Both the position numbers and the translations under genes were made by a program. Below, piece after piece: positions 1 through 14,100 of a stretch of 64,000 bases of DNA; within the stretch, counting starts at the first letter, position 1; each line of letters begins with the position of its first letter. The DNA comes from Montifringilla adamsi (taxonomy: Eukaryota; Chordata; Aves; Passeriformes; Passeridae). The DNA is taken from the NCBI GenBank assembly GCA_017590115.1, contig JAGGNK010012114.1, positions 2,956,469-3,020,468 on the forward strand. Direction: 5' to 3'. The notes under the pieces were generated by a model. It had not been told where the DNA came from. It made no database searches and saw nothing but the letters and a program-made list of their open reading frames with translations.

Positions 1-1114
1 CAAAACACCCAGTTTGGTTTTGTCAAGGCTTAGCCTCAGCTAGCCCAGAGGCACTGTGCTTATAAGCAAGGAAATTTTCAACATTGATGGTACATTTGGG
101 CAAATAGAATTGAAGCTAGCCAGAGCTGCTAACAGGCTAATGTTGCCTTGGTAAGAGGAGGGAAGCCGGAGTATGCTCAGATTTCAGGTCAGTGGCTGCG
201 TGGTGCAGTTTTGAAGTGGGACTGGGTTGGCAGCCGCTGCGTGCACAGGCTCAAGCCCTGCATAGCTTGCTCCACTGTTATTTTTAAGTTTCTGCCTGAG
301 TCTCCCTTGGAAACAGTCATCTGTAAGAATTCAGCTGCCGATGTGGGGTAGGAGCAGGTGCAGAGCTCACAGCAACCACGCTGTGAGTCAACACAAATTA
401 AGGGTCTAAGGCACAGACTGAAAGCAAGAGGAAGCTTTGAGGGAGGACACTGAGCTCAACAAGGAGTCAAACACAGGGCAGGAGGTAGCGTGACAAGGAG
501 CTCGAATTAGGGGGAAGTCTTCAGCTGTTCCTGACAACGAAAATGTAGGCATTCCAGGAAAACAATGCTGGAAAAATAAAGGTGACACCAAGTAAAAGGT
601 ACCACAGCAAGCGTCACAGATATGAGTGGAAGTGATTAACAATGGAGTGAATGGTGAGACCATGCCCATATCAATGAAATAAATATTTTTGGAATTTTAA
701 AAATCCTTTTACAGAATTGGACTCCTTGATGCTAATATTAATGAAAATATAAGATCTCTGTCAAATTCCACTAATTTTAGGGGGTAATGGTGGACTATGA
801 ATTGGATTCATAATTTGTCTTGAAGTAAAAATACAAGTAAAGGTGTACACCGTACAAAAAACAACTAGAGATATTGAGCTGTTTCTTCATGTTACAAGCC
901 TTGAGACATTTCTTCTTTGCATGGAAGGTCATAAAACCAGCATAATAACAAAAAATCCTTTCTCTTGAAAAGTAGGAGAGATAAAAAAGTCTTCTATTGA
1001 GCTTCACACAAATCTTTGTTTCCCTTGTCCTTTCAAGAAGAACCCTGCCAAAGTTACATGGCATCATATATTTGAAAGACTGAGTGTTTTAATGAATTTA
1101 AGGACATTCCTCAT

Positions 1115-1142
1115 AATTGGAAAGGAATTTCCAATTCCTTTC
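1115..1142. repeat. Two overlapping inverted repeats (alternative hairpins)
   Basis: AATTGGAAA at 1115-1123 pairs perfectly with TTTCCAATT at 1128-1136 across a 4-nt loop. GAAAGGAATT at 1120-1129 pairs perfectly with AATTCCTTTC at 1133-1142 across a 3-nt loop. The two stems share bases and cannot form together. Both are read directly from the sequence; no function is implied. Confidence 0.7.
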
Positions 1143-3963
1143 AAGGATTTTATCAAGTAGGTTGGAACTCTTTTCCTGAGTGTCTTCCAATGTGCACTTG
1201 TTTTACGAATTGTCCTATTCATAATCGTTTAATTCACTTACAGCTCTACTTTCTGCCTATATATTGAAACATTGACTTCTGAACTGCTCTCCTTCTGTAA
1301 CTATCTGTCTCTTGGTGAGAAATTCACAGAAAGATTAAACTCAGGAATCAGCATGAGAAGATTAGAGTGTACCTGGCAAAAAAAATTCATGGCCTTTGCA
1401 CATGTTTAAAATTCTAGCATGTATCTGATGAAATGAAGACAGCAACTGAAAATGCCCCAGGACATATATATTTTTTTTTTTTTTGGCAGAAGAAATGAGC
1501 AGAACTTCCTCCCACACTGAATAACTTCCTTTTGAAGGACTATAAGGCTCTTATCCCTTGCTCTCAAATTTTGTCTTCCCCTTTTCATTCTTTGTTCTTC
1601 TTCCTTTCACTTTTTTCCTTCACTTTTTTCCTCCTATTTCTTTTGCAAGAGTGCAAAGGAAAAAATGCTTCTGTATTAAGCTGATTTTCAACATGAACAA
1701 GTAGACACAGTAAGGGATAGTGGCAATGAAAAGAGAAGTATTGTTGTGATACATATGTTGAGAACAGTCACCTTTACCTCCGTCAAAATACGGATGCTAG
1801 ATAATAGACTATTATAATGTTCACAACAGGAATTTTCTGATTTTGACAATTAAATCCTAAGAGTTAAGCAAAAGCATCACAAATCTATAACCTATACCAT
1901 CAAAACATTCAATTTAAAACAGTCTATAATTGAGCAGTCAAACATGTCAGGAAATATGAAATTTTTTTCAGTCTAAGTTAGTACTAATACTTTCAGTCCA
2001 ACCTAATACTAACTCTGAGGAGCATGCCAATAGTTGCACACGGTCTGTTTGTTTGAAAGTTAGCAAGAGTTGAGTGCTTTGTTTTGTTTTCTGTTGGTGT
2101 AACTGAGTTACTGAGTTGGAGGCCTGAGTTACTGAGCCTCTTGCTACTTTTCAATATAATTTATGAGAATACTTTATAAGGCATAGTCACTGAATACCAG
2201 TCCTGGTACTTTATGTTTCTTGTGGGCCACTGAATGTACCTTATAATTTGCATTGTGCTGTGCAACTTCATAACGTTTTAATGCAGTGGTCTGGCACTGC
2301 CACAAGGACCAAATCATAATGCAAAGGAGAGATGGCACCTCAGCTTTAGGAAATGAGTAAAAAAATCCTTTCCTTTCAGAAGAAAGCATGGAACAGCTAT
2401 ATTTGGAAGAGGTCTTTGTGTCTTAGTGTAGAATGGTCAAATTAATGACGTGTGACAGTGGAAAATGCATCCCACACTGCTGCTCTGGGACATGGTCAGC
2501 CTTGGACAGAAGTAACTTTTTGTTATAAACTGGACTCTGTACTGACAGACATCAGATCCCCACAGAGGACAGCTGGAACAGCATAATGGACATCACAGCA
2601 TCAGCTTCCCACAGCGCCCATTAACTTGTAAAGACCAAGAGGAAGAGGAACACACATGTATCTCTCCCTAAGTGTGTGAGCAGTGTCTGTGTGTAGCAGC
2701 TCTTCCTGCCAAAAATCAAGGCTTCCCTGCACCCCTCAGAGAGCCATGTCTGAAGAGAATACAAGTTCAAGAAAATTGGGGGGCACCCAAGCTGTCTCAT
2801 GTATACTTTAAGCAGGAACCACATTAGTTTATGAATCAACCAATAGAAAAAAAAAAGGCTTTCTTGGCCTCTTTTTTACCTTTATATAAAGGGCATACCA
2901 AATAAATATTGCAGTTAACATTATTTTGTGCACCAGACAAGTTCAGAGTGTCATATTTGGTAGTCAGTGAAGGCGGCTGTGCAGAAGGATTTTACAAATG
3001 CCTATAAATGTAGCTTACATTCACAGAAAATGCACCTCCTTTCACTTTAAGTTGACCATTCCTCCTATTTTGAGGAGTGTGAGAGTTACTGGATCAGATG
3101 GGAGTTACATACTTCCTTATGGAGAAAGGGAAATGAAAGCCAAATTCAGAGCTCCTGACCAGAGACTTTTCCCTCTACAAATTCAATTATTTTTCTATAT
3201 AGGTAAATGAAGTGAAAATTAGTTAGCTGTTCTGTGTAAAAATTTCTGTTACATTTTGCTCAGGCTTTTAGCTATCTGTCCTTAGAACCCATAGAATGTG
3301 TGTTCATTTATATTTGGTGCTCCAAATCAATGCTGACAGCTGTAAATTTAGGCTAATAAATGAATTACACAGGTAAGGAAAACAAGTGCCATCTCCTCAG
3401 AGGTTTTATAAGCCACATAGCTAATGTTATCAAGAAAACATTGATCAGACACTATCTGATTGATTTTTCCCCTAGGTAGGTATTACTCTGTGCAGCTGAT
3501 GAAATTGTAACTACTCATGTTTCTCTATCCTTCATATTTCATATTATAAGATTTAGTCTATCTGCTGCACTGAATCCTCCCTACAAAACTGAACCTCCTA
3601 GGCAAGAGCAGAGACAGCCTTCCCTCTCTATAGATGGTCTTCAGGGACAAGCAGCAAAATTCCTTGAAAACCTTGCAAGCTTTTGCTTTTGGAGAGGATG
3701 AGCACTCCTGGCAGAGCTGTGATGCAGGGCAGCAACAGCCCTAGCTCCCAGGCCATCACCCCATGCCCTGCCTCAGCAACAGCCCCATGCCACTGCTGGG
3801 ATAGGATGGGCTGCAATTCTGTCTCACAGGGACAGAATTCTGCAAATCACAGCAGCCATGAGTCATCCTACAAGGAAGCAGTAATTGAGGATGGCTTGGA
3901 GGGCTGTCAAAGTTATACCTGGGTGAGTGGAAAAACAACACGAAATAAAAGACCATCCTGAGA

Positions 3964-3977
3964 GCAGCAGAGGGCAC
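3964..3977 (+). promoter_or_regulatory. Candidate CTCF-binding core motif
   Basis: The 14 bases GCAGCAGAGGGCAC fit the vertebrate CTCF core pattern CCASYAGRKGGCRS at 13 of 14 positions; only the first base differs. The central AGAGGGCAC part is intact. Motif matches of this quality also occur by chance, so occupancy is an inference that needs ChIP data or cross-species conservation. Confidence 0.3.
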
Positions 3978-4748
3978 TGGTGATTTGAAGTCATCCTGCT
4001 AAACCCCCGAGGATGCTGAATGCTCTGCAGGATTTCTTCTCTGTGCCGTTGTATTGCTCTGAGTCTTACCTGAAATCCCATCTGCTAATGTGAATGTATA
4101 TATAATGGACCTAATTTTGCTCTTTTATTCTATAGTGGATATTAAGAGTGACTGCAATGAGGACAAGACATTAGAGAGCAAAACTGAGAATGGATTAAAA
4201 TATTTTACTGGGAATGAAACCAGGGATACAGAGGAACAACAAATTCTTTATGCTTGTTTAGTGGAGCTTAAAAGGCTCACAACATAGACTACCTTAGGAA
4301 AACTGTCTCTTATATTCTTGCTGAAAAATATCAGATGCTGCCATCAAAGATTTTTTTTCAAAGCATAAAAAAGCTTCACGTGTATCGAAGGGGACAAACC
4401 TGGCAGTTTATAATATTTTTTACAGTCCCATAGCTAATATATCTAGATTCAATGAGGGCTGGAAAAAATCATATATTTCACATACTGGTCTGCAGTTTAC
4501 TGATGCTAAGCTGATGTTTTAAAATTAGCAGCTATAACTTCTTCTGTATGTTTTATAATGAAATACACACATCCCTTAAAAATTATGAAGCTCTGCACAT
4601 TTCAGCATTTGATTTAGCCTGGTGTTTTTATCATGTCTTCCTTTATCCATAGTTCAACTACACAGCTGAAGGAAGACCCATTAAATTCAGCAGAGCTGTT
4701 AATAACTGTTTATTCTTACCTGTCAACACTTTTCTCCTACCAGTCTTA

Positions 4749-4799
4749 CTTTTTTTCCTTTTTTTCCTTCCTTTTTTTTTTTTTTTTCTCCTTTTTTTT
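4749..4799. repeat. Pyrimidine (T-rich) low-complexity tract
   Basis: This is an uninterrupted run of T with scattered C on the plus strand, including a stretch of about 17 T residues. It is ordinary low-complexity vertebrate sequence. The short translated frame that crosses it, rich in Phe and Ser, is an artefact of this composition. Confidence 0.85.
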
Positions 4800-5668
4800 A
4801 CCCCTCTGTGTCTTTCATGACTGCCCTACATTTCTGCTTGATTCACCTTCTGATCTAGGGCTCTACCTAAATAAATTATAATATCCATTATGTTTGAGAT
4901 TGCAGGCACCAGAGGACACAGTTACCAAAGGACTATCAGTAATGCGATGTCAAAACTTGCTATCAAGGTGAAGATGCCTGTACCACTTTGTTGGCATTGA
5001 ATATTTTCAAAATGTTGGCATCTTCACAGAAAGCTTTCCTTTTAATTGCCTTCTGCCAAGCAAAAAACATTAGCCTGCTTCTGGCAGCTTTATGGTTCCA
5101 GATGTCCAGATCTCTCATGATACCCTAAACCAGAGACATCAGGGTTTTACATTTTGTTATTGAGCTGTGCTGCTGGCTCCCGAGCATAAGAACATGTTAC
5201 TGAGCTGATCTGTGGCTATACTGAAGTAATTATTCTCTGTACTGTTTACCTACAACTTACAGCCATAAGAAAGCAGACCTCTGGAGACGTGTCATAACAG
5301 AGCATAACAATTTAAAATGTTATGTTTCACTTGAAGCTTTTCCATTTCTGTGAGGTGAAGATAAGGGAAGTAAACTTACTAAATTCAGAATGTTGTTATT
5401 TAAAATCTGTTTACTCGTTTCCTAAAGCAGAATATTGTATACATCACCGCAACTGATGTCTCAGAAAATCAACCTTTCTCACATTTTGAGATTATAAAAG
5501 GGTCTGTCAATTTACAGATATCTTAATATAGAAGTTTGGTCTTAGTACATTTCTGTTAATGGTGCTACCTTCTCAAATGATGAAAGCAGTCCAAGACTGA
5601 GAAAAAAACTTCAGTGGTACAGATGGATTCTGCTCTTAAACACTGCAGTTTTGAATTATGAAGATTTC

Positions 5669-5735
5669 TTTTGTTTGTTTTGTTGTTGTGTTGTGTTGTG
5701 TTTTGTTTTGTTTTATTTTGTTTTGTTTTGTTTTG
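5669..5735. repeat. (TTTTG)n / (TTGTG)n simple repeat
   Basis: The tract is built from TTTTG and TTGTG units with one TTTTA variant, about 67 bp in all. On the minus strand it reads CAAAA-type repeats and gives a Lys/Gln/Asn/Thr-rich translated artefact. It is a pentanucleotide microsatellite. I see no adjacent retroelement body that would make it a tail. Confidence 0.85.
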
Positions 5736-8700
5736 AAGAGGAGAGGTTTTAGAGAGTGGAGTTGTTGAGACACTTTTGCAGGATATTAGTATGAGCCTGT
5801 TCAGTGTTAATAGCAGGCCTAATGATGAAAACAAAAGGAAGATGAACTATTGCACTAAGCAGACTTCCCAAATTATCAAGGTACCTGGTTATGAGTCACA
5901 GTCACATCTGCAAGATACCAACACTTTTCTTCAGTACCACTTTTCCTTAGACAAGGTGTAGTTTGCATCTTTCCCTCTAAACCTAAAATCCTTACATCTT
6001 CATTTTGGTTAAAATTATTCCCTTGGAAGTCTGTTCTTACAGTGCTGCCACAATAATTAAAAATAACTTGGATTAATGCTTAATCACCCTGAAGGGTGAT
6101 GGAGAATTTAATTTTTAACAGAGATAAAATTCAAACTTCTAGGTGTAAGTGATGTAGAAATGGCAATTATTTAATACAGAGTGATAAAAATAAAGAGAAC
6201 CGAAGAGGAAAAAATGGAGATTGGATCCACATTTAACAAAAGCTTATTCTGACATTTTACAGAACAAGACGTATTTCTTTATAGTAGATTCTGTATTTAA
6301 AAAAAACATTATTCCAGAAGTGTATTTTCTAGTGGTTTTTTTTTGTGCTTTTTAAAAAAAAATTTTAAAAAATTTCTTTTGATATGTGTGTGTGTGTATG
6401 TGAATTTCTTTATGTGTTCTTCTAAAAAGTGTTCATAAACAGATAATTTTTTCTCAGGTATATTTTCTGTTCATTGTATTCACAGCATGTTCCCTACTTT
6501 TTTATATTGGAAATGTTGAGATCTGCAGAGAGACAACACTTCATCTTTTGTACCACATTTGTATAAATTGTTTAAATAACCATCTTGTAAATGACATAAT
6601 TTGTAATGAAATTTTCAAGGATAACCAACAATAAAAAAAGGGGTAAAGAGAACCCCTCCCTGCAAGATATATTGTGGTACAAATACTTATTTTGAGGTTA
6701 AAAAATTGCATTCATTTTCTTTTGCCCTTTTTTCTTAAGTAATTCTGTCCTCTTACTACTGTTTCCTATGAGGTCAGTTATTACCAATTTGTTTTCTTCC
6801 TTCTTTTAAAGCTTGTTGTAAACAACATGCTGTAAACACCCAGTGCATGGGAACAGGATTTGGCTCTGAGAATCAGCCTTAACCCCCTGCAGTTCTACAT
6901 GTCTTGCTGATGGAAGCTGAATAGGTAATTTAAAGTGTTTTTAATTCCAGAAGGAGCCAAAAAGACATAATCTGGGTTATACAGAGTAAGCATTACTATT
7001 TCTTTTATTTGGCAATTTGATTATACAGATACAATTTACTGGCAGTTTTTGCAGGTTTTAGCAGGTTTTAGCTATCTAAAATGGCTTGTTTTCCAATTGA
7101 TAGGGTTTTCTTTGGTTTGAGAAAAATCTAGAGAAGTTGAGGACTGACCCATCTTGTTTATTGCATAGTGTGAATAGATAATATTTGCAACATCAGGATT
7201 TTTTTTGTTGTTGTTAGTTTCTAGGGATTAGGAAGATAAATAAAAGCCTTCTGTTGTTGGCAACTGAATGTAATTTGAAAGTTTTTCTCTTGCTTCTGCC
7301 TAGCTGCAACTACTAAGCAATTAACACATTTGTGATTGCGCCTGAGCTTCAGCAGAGGAGCTATTTGCTTTTTTAAAATCTGTCTAGAAGCATAAATGTC
7401 TATCACTTGATGTACAATATTTTGTAGGTTAAAAAAAAAAATCTTCTCTTGTGAAGCCATATAATTTTAATCAGTGGTTATATAGCTTTAATTCATACAT
7501 CTTCATTATTAAGCAATTCATTCTGGTTATTTGGAGCATTAACAGTAAGAGTTGTTGTCATGACGGGTAGTATGTGAAGTGCTCTTTTAGCTCCCAGACA
7601 CCACCCCTAAATCACCTATGTGACTGCATATGTGCGCAGCCTATGTTGTCCCTCTGGATGACACCAGGTAAGTTCCAACTGATGCAGTTTGGAATGGCTA
7701 AATACAATATAAGGTGCAACTGCAGCCACAACACCCCATCATTGGATTTGTGATTGAACTGTGCTCTTAATTTTGCGTTACTTTTATCAATTCACAGTCG
7801 TTTCTATGACACCTGACTACTGCTGTACTTTCTTCTGCCATCTCCTGCCCATTGTGGTTTTAATCTTTTATCAACGTGTTTGCTTAATCCAAAAATGTGT
7901 GAAAATGATATAGCTGGCTCAATAGATTTGGTTTACATTTATCTGATAAGCCATCTTTAGTCATATCTCTAAGGTTCTGCTACCTCTAACTCTTCCTAAG
8001 TTTCACACATCAAGAAGGGAATAAAACACGTTCTCTTCCTTTCAGTGTATTTTCAGCAGTTTTGCTTGCATTAGTTTTCCTACTTCATAGGTGACCATTA
8101 ATTTTAACATGCAGAGACCTTCTTTTATTTGTAGAGATTAATGGGTTTTTTTATTTTTTAAGTGACTGAATATGGTATGAATTTGATAAGAGACCCATGG
8201 CTTTCTGCAGTGCCAACTTTATTCACTTTTCAAAAGCATCAGATTAACCGCCATTGCAAATAAATTTTGTCAGCTTCTCAATATTTCCTCCATTGTCTTG
8301 CTTTTTGATATTGATTTTTTAATATTTTAGAGAATCTTCTGAAATTCGCAGAAGCACATTAGATTAAGACGTGTCCAACATGATCCTTGTAATATTTTGA
8401 AGCGTTGTTTGTGGCTATTATAATTTTAATCACTAATTGGGTAGAGAGAAGTCTGGATATTAGAATATTCTCTCTGATGTTCTAGGCTGGCAGCAATTGC
8501 TCTTATCTAAAAAAAATCACTCAGTTCCTTTCCACACTAAAAATGTAGATGCAAATGTTCAATTTTAGTATTGATTCATTTAAGGTCATACATTTGGAGT
8601 TGGATTTGCCAGTTTAGACACAGATGCTCAGTACCTGTTAATTTTCACACCTTTATACTGTGCCAAACACATGAAGAGTGTGATTATTGACTAACTGCTA

Positions 8701-10329
8701 TGCAATATGTGAAGCCTTTTTGTTTATCTGTTCATGTGGTGTATCCTTCCCTTTGCTCCCACAAGTTTCAGTTGCTTCAGTCTAGGGGATGCAGTTTTGG
8801 TCATGAAAATTTAATGTGCAGAGGCTAAATATATTTAAATATTTAAGAAAAATTAAAGCAATTGGTAAATTGCATTACATGTGTTGGGCTTTATCTTGTT
8901 TTATGTGTTGGGCTTCTTCTCCTCAGTGTCTATGATTCAGAGATTTCACCTCCCATTTTTCCACATCTTTCTGAATATGGCTGTTCCCAAGTTTTCCTTC
9001 CTCACTGAAATGGTATCTCATTCCTTCCCCGTTTTTCCTCTCTCAGATAGCACACACTGTCTTTTCTCCTTTCCTCTCTCCATCCCTTGTACAATCTCTT
9101 GCACTTGCCCTCTCCTATGCTAGTTTTTGTAGATAATTCATTTCCAGCACCTTGGTTATGTGTTTCTTTACCTCCACTCCTTAATTTGGCCTTGATCTGA
9201 GATGTTGAACATACCCTTTTCCTACTCAGCTTTTCTATCCACGCCTCCTATTTCTCTACATCAGTCCTGCTACATAATAAATCCCCATGCACCTATTTCC
9301 AGGCAGAGGTTATAGCCAGGGCCCTTGTCCTTCACTCAGTGTTAATAACTGACCTGTTACCATCTGGCTCAGATTTCATCAGCACTTATTAAACATGCAG
9401 CTATTTTTTTGCAGAATGACTTGTATAACCCTCTCTAGCTCCTCTCATTTCTGTATAGAGTCTATATAAAAAACAACCTTGAAAACAGTTCATTTGCCAG
9501 TGTTCTGTGATTGTTTCAGAAATGCACATTGTGTCTTTCCTGGTTTTCTCTTGCTTTCAATTTCCATTTTATCTGGTTGAAGGCAGGCATCATTTATTTT
9601 CTGTTTTTGTATAACATCAAATAGTCTGTAATTAGGACTGCTAAACAGAATGATAGCATAAGTAATATACCCATATGTAACTCTATATTAAATATATTTA
9701 AGACATTAGCAAAGACACTGAGAAAAGGATAGTGGGATAAGAGATCTACTGAGAGAAATATTTTGATTTACTATATTTGCTTATGTTTTCGTTAACCAAT
9801 AAAAGAGAAAGACCTTGGGGCTCTTCTGAACTGTTTCTATAAGCCCTGTCCCCTAAGTGAATGGCTTTTGGGACAGAAATTTTTTACCACTAATGAAGAT
9901 TTTAATTTGTGTGGGGTTTTAGCAGTATTTATCACAAACTGAAATGACAATGTGATATACCACAAAGATTACTTTGGAAAACAAACAAATGACCCAGATC
10001 TAGTTCTCTAATTTCAGTGTCTATATGTCTAGAAATTTCAGTTTTGTTTTGGATTACAGCATATAAAGAAATCATTTTAACTGACACATCAAGGTTCTGA
10101 ACACTTATGAAAGCTTATGAAGATGCAATGAGATTAATAATTCCTGTTTTTATACTGGGGCATCTAACATGATCCTTGTTTCTACCAGCTGTTTTAACTA
10201 CTAAGTGCCAGTAATTTTTAAAAGAGTTTTCTCCAAATGATAGAATGCTATTCCATATTATTTGAGACTTTGAAGCAAGAAAAAAAATTAATCAAACTAT
10301 TAAAATTCTGTAACCTAGCCAGTAAAAAA

Positions 10330-10358
10330 GGGGTTTTTTGGGGGGGAGGAGGGAGGGG
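10330..10358 (+). other. Potential G-quadruplex-forming sequence
   Basis: Four G tracts lie close together on the plus strand: G4 at 10330-10333, G7 at 10340-10346, G3 at 10351-10353 and G4 at 10355-10358. They are separated by loops of 6, 4 and 1 nt. This satisfies the usual four-tract pattern for an intramolecular quadruplex. It is followed at 10376-10389 by a T14 run. It stands out because G runs are rare in this window. Confidence 0.6.
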
Positions 10359-10931
10359 TGCAGTAATAGAATGACTTTTTTTTTTTTTTGTGCATAATAT
10401 TGAGGAACAACTATATATTTTTGTATACTTGATTTTAAAATTATAAGAATCTGGCTGCAGTGCAGATCATACATCATATATAGAATTGAATAATTTTTTT
10501 TTCCTGATGATAATTCTTAATGTACTTATTATATATGTCCATAATATGTAAGATTATAGAGTTACACTCTATCTGCATAAAAATATCTCCTGATATCCAA
10601 ATTGCATAGAATTTTTCATTAAGTTAAAACATTTAACATTTCCTTTTATTTCCTTTTAATAGTATTATTTTTTTACATTTAGTTTGCCTATTAAAAGACT
10701 GCAATTATTAAAAAGCATTTCTTCTTTGGATAAAATTCATTTGTACACCTCTCCTGCTAGTGTTTTACATCCTGTTTTGAGGTTATGGAAGGCAAACTCT
10801 TTCTCAATTACATTTCATTAAGAATTATAATACTGCTGTCAGCAGAGTGCAATAGCTGTAGATGAAGCTTGCTACCAAAAGTCTCTTTTATAACACATTC
10901 TTTATAAATATGAGTCAATGGAATGAGGACA

Positions 10932-11118
10932 TAATTAATGCTACTTAATTTATAGATAAACCTAACTTAGCATGCAGCACATGAGAAGGAAGCAAAGAAG
11001 TTTTACCACATTTCTTTCTGCCAATTGGAAGTGCATCACTAGATCTATGAAGGCCTGGGAAACAAATTTTTAAAATGCCGAAAGCTCCATCAATTACAGG
11101 TCTAGTGTAATTAATGCT
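10932..11118. promoter_or_regulatory. Paired TAATTAATGCT motifs (candidate enhancer core)
   Basis: The 11-mer TAATTAATGCT occurs at 10932-10942 and again, unchanged, at 11108-11118. TAATTA is the core bound by many homeodomain proteins. The sequence around the pair, about 10640-11140, is AT-rich but free of simple repeats. This suggests a regulatory element, but there is no conservation evidence in hand. Confidence 0.25.
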
Positions 11119-14100
11119 GACATATATAGCTGTATTTTAGTGCTCCTCAGCAAGAAAAAAGGAGACAACCAGTGACTTATAAGGTAGAGGAACAATTGTG
11201 ATCTGCAAAACAACACAGTGAATTGATCTAAGCTGAATAAATTGCAGAAGTTAACTTTCAGAACTAGAGCTGTTACTTAATTATATAAAAGCAAAAAAAA
11301 AATCGCTTTAAAATTAATAAATATTTTACATTTATAGTGCTAAATGGAAATAAAAGTGCTCAAGATTATAATAAGAAAAAGAAATGGATTGCAGAATATC
11401 TTTGAGTTGCCAATGCCACAAGGTGAAAGACCTGGTGTAATGAGTGAGGCAAGGATAGTAAATACCCAAAATGTCTGTGTAAGACTCAGGTACATTCAAA
11501 CCAGTTAAGTATGTGTGTGTTAAGCTGAGGCTGAAAGGAGTTGGGAGCAGAACCATGTTAATGTAAAGAAGAATGGAGGATCTTGGCCTCAACTGGGGGA
11601 AAAAAAAATCACTCAAAAGGATGTGGCGTATACTGAGATGTAAGATGTAAACTTCAAACAAAGGAAGTTACTGAGCTGATACAAGAAAAAACAAGAGAAA
11701 CTATTGGAAAGCAATGTGTGATAGGAATTAGAAGAACATTTCTGACCCTCAGATCTACAGTGGAATAATAGTAGATATATTGATTGATCTATCTATGTTT
11801 CTGTCTGAAAAAATTAGGTAATGCCAGCTAGTTTTTAAAGGTGATATACAACTCATTTGTTCTTGATAGCTATTCTGTTGTCCTAGAAATTTACCTTTTG
11901 TCCTCTTCTCATTTTTCTGAGTATTCTTGGCATGGGGGAGGCAATTATAATACCAAAGTAATGATTTTTCTAAGCCTTTATTTGCTGGAGAAGGAAAAGA
12001 GGAAACAAGGCCGTTACACTGCACCTGCACTTCCAGCCTGAAAAAGACACCCTTATGGTGAGAAATGGTTTTGGTTTTTTGTTTAGTAATTTTCATGGGA
12101 AAGATGAATTTAGAATAAGTATAATTTTTAACCCACACAGTGCTCGTAAAAGAGTGCAGGTTGCATCAAAAGAAGGATGAAGTGAAGGGAGAGACCTAGA
12201 TAAGATTTTCTTTTGAGCAAATGGAAAAGAAGAAAACAGGTCCTTGTGCTGGGTCTGGCATGTACACTTTTTGAAAAATGCATGGTCTTGGGAATCATTC
12301 CCTGAGTTTGTGTTAGCAATATTGTGATACACTTGTCTTGAATGAAATTCAGCACAAACAGTTTTTCAGACCTCTGGAATATAAAAGAACTGCTTCAGAA
12401 GGCAGGAAACACTTCCCTTGTGGACTAAAACTACCACAATTGGTCAGAAGCAATACATGTTTCCTAGTTTCCTTGCAAATTGCTGAATACTGGCTGTTGC
12501 TGGAAGCAAGAATTGGACTTGATGCACAAACAGTGCAGTTTACTATGGGAAATACTATTAGTCAATTTATTTTAAATTGAAGTAGTAAGAAAACATATAA
12601 GAACATCTTATGTAATAAAATGCAAGAAAGTGTGCTGCTGAAGTTCTTGTATAATAAATAGCAAACAAAATGCAGCATAATGATCTGGATTTATGCATTA
12701 CAAATCCAGAATTAGATTGAGGAAATGTAAATAAATTTCATATACCCTTCCTTTACCTCTGAAAAAATGTTTAGTGTCTCTGAAAGATTGGTTTAAGTAT
12801 ATTAACAAAGGAAAACACCCTTTGGTTCAGTTATTAAATTGTGCTTACCTGGATCTAAGGTTACATTGTCCATTGTTGCCTTTCTGTAGCATATTTAAGT
12901 ACCATTAGGCAGTGGGGTTTTGATAGCCCATTGCCATGGAAAGGTTTTTAAAAAAAATATCATTACCTACTAGCTGCTACATTGCAAAGTGTGTTCTTAA
13001 AATATCAACACTGGTTGCACTGAATGGGTTAGTGCAACACATTTGTGTTATTAAGGTTAATGACCCATTTCATCAGCAGTGATACTGAAGAAAATCTAAA
13101 GGGAGTTTTCTTGTTTTAATAGTGGGATGGTACCGTTGAAAGGAGATTAGTATCATTACTCTAGAAATGTTAGTCTAAGAAGACAGAAAATATCTATGCT
13201 TTTTACATTACTAAATCTTTTCCCATCTACCTGCTATATTTTCAAAGATTGTTTGAAATCAGTACTTCAAGTGAAGCTTCTAATTTGCTGTGTTCAATTA
13301 AAATAAGAAGATGACCTTACATTTTATTTGTTGCTAAATAGTTGCCTATATTGAAAGAAGGAATAGCAGGTCTTGCTTCCAATTTGGGACACAGTAAAAA
13401 TAAGACAGACAATCATATGGACATCCAACTTCTTTTCTGACCCCACAAATCCCATTCTGTATTTATGTGTGTGTGCCTCTAGGCTGCAGTTCTCTCCAAA
13501 GCCCAGTGGTCCATGGGGGAACACCACCCTATGAAAGAGCACTGAGTTTGGGCAAGATTTCTGATTCTGTTCAATCCCAGACTATTTACCTTCTACAAAC
13601 GTATGGTGTAAGCATTATATGGTGTGTTCAGGGGTAAAATGAGTAATTGAAACTTGAATTATCTGAGAGCATTACCCAGTTTGAAAATTCATGTTCATGG
13701 CAGCCTGACTCCTATCCAGAGAAAACTTTTCTTTTCCCCAATTCATTTGTTGGTGATACTCTGAGTTCAGGCAGTTTCTGCTATTTTGTGGCTTCTCCCT
13801 TATGCTCTTAGATCTTGGCCGCAGGCTTTTCAGAGCAAAGTTTTCTTTATCCTCTTCTTCCTTATAAATGACTATGCTTCTTTAGTGAACTGTGAAAGGG
13901 GAGGGTGAGGAGGAGTGTATGTAGCACATGTTTCTGTGTTTCCAATGCTTTCTCTGTCCCATTAGAGAAGCTCTCAAGAAGTACATTGTGCTATCTTGGC
14001 ATAAAGTGCAGATTGATGCCTTCCTGTGAATGCTCTATTTTGTAACAACTCCTTGATAGTTATTTAGAGGTGTCTCCTTCTATAGTGGCTGTGTTTGATT

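Larger units (their letters stand above)
1..5668. other. Unique AT-rich non-coding stretch, no gene seen
   Basis: No open frame here has a recognisable domain or a convincing exon structure. The frames that exist are short and overlap on both strands. The stretch holds a poly-T run at 1470-1484, a pair of overlapping hairpins at 1115-1142, a pyrimidine tract at 4749-4799 and a CTCF-like motif at 3964-3977. Between about 3600 and 4080 the sequence is less AT-rich than its surroundings, but I recognise no repeat family or exon there. It is probably intergenic or intronic. Confidence 0.6.

Noticed and set aside
4633..4881. Phe/Ser-rich 82-codon frame as a membrane protein
   Set aside because: Its hydrophobic core is produced by the T-rich tract at 4749-4799.
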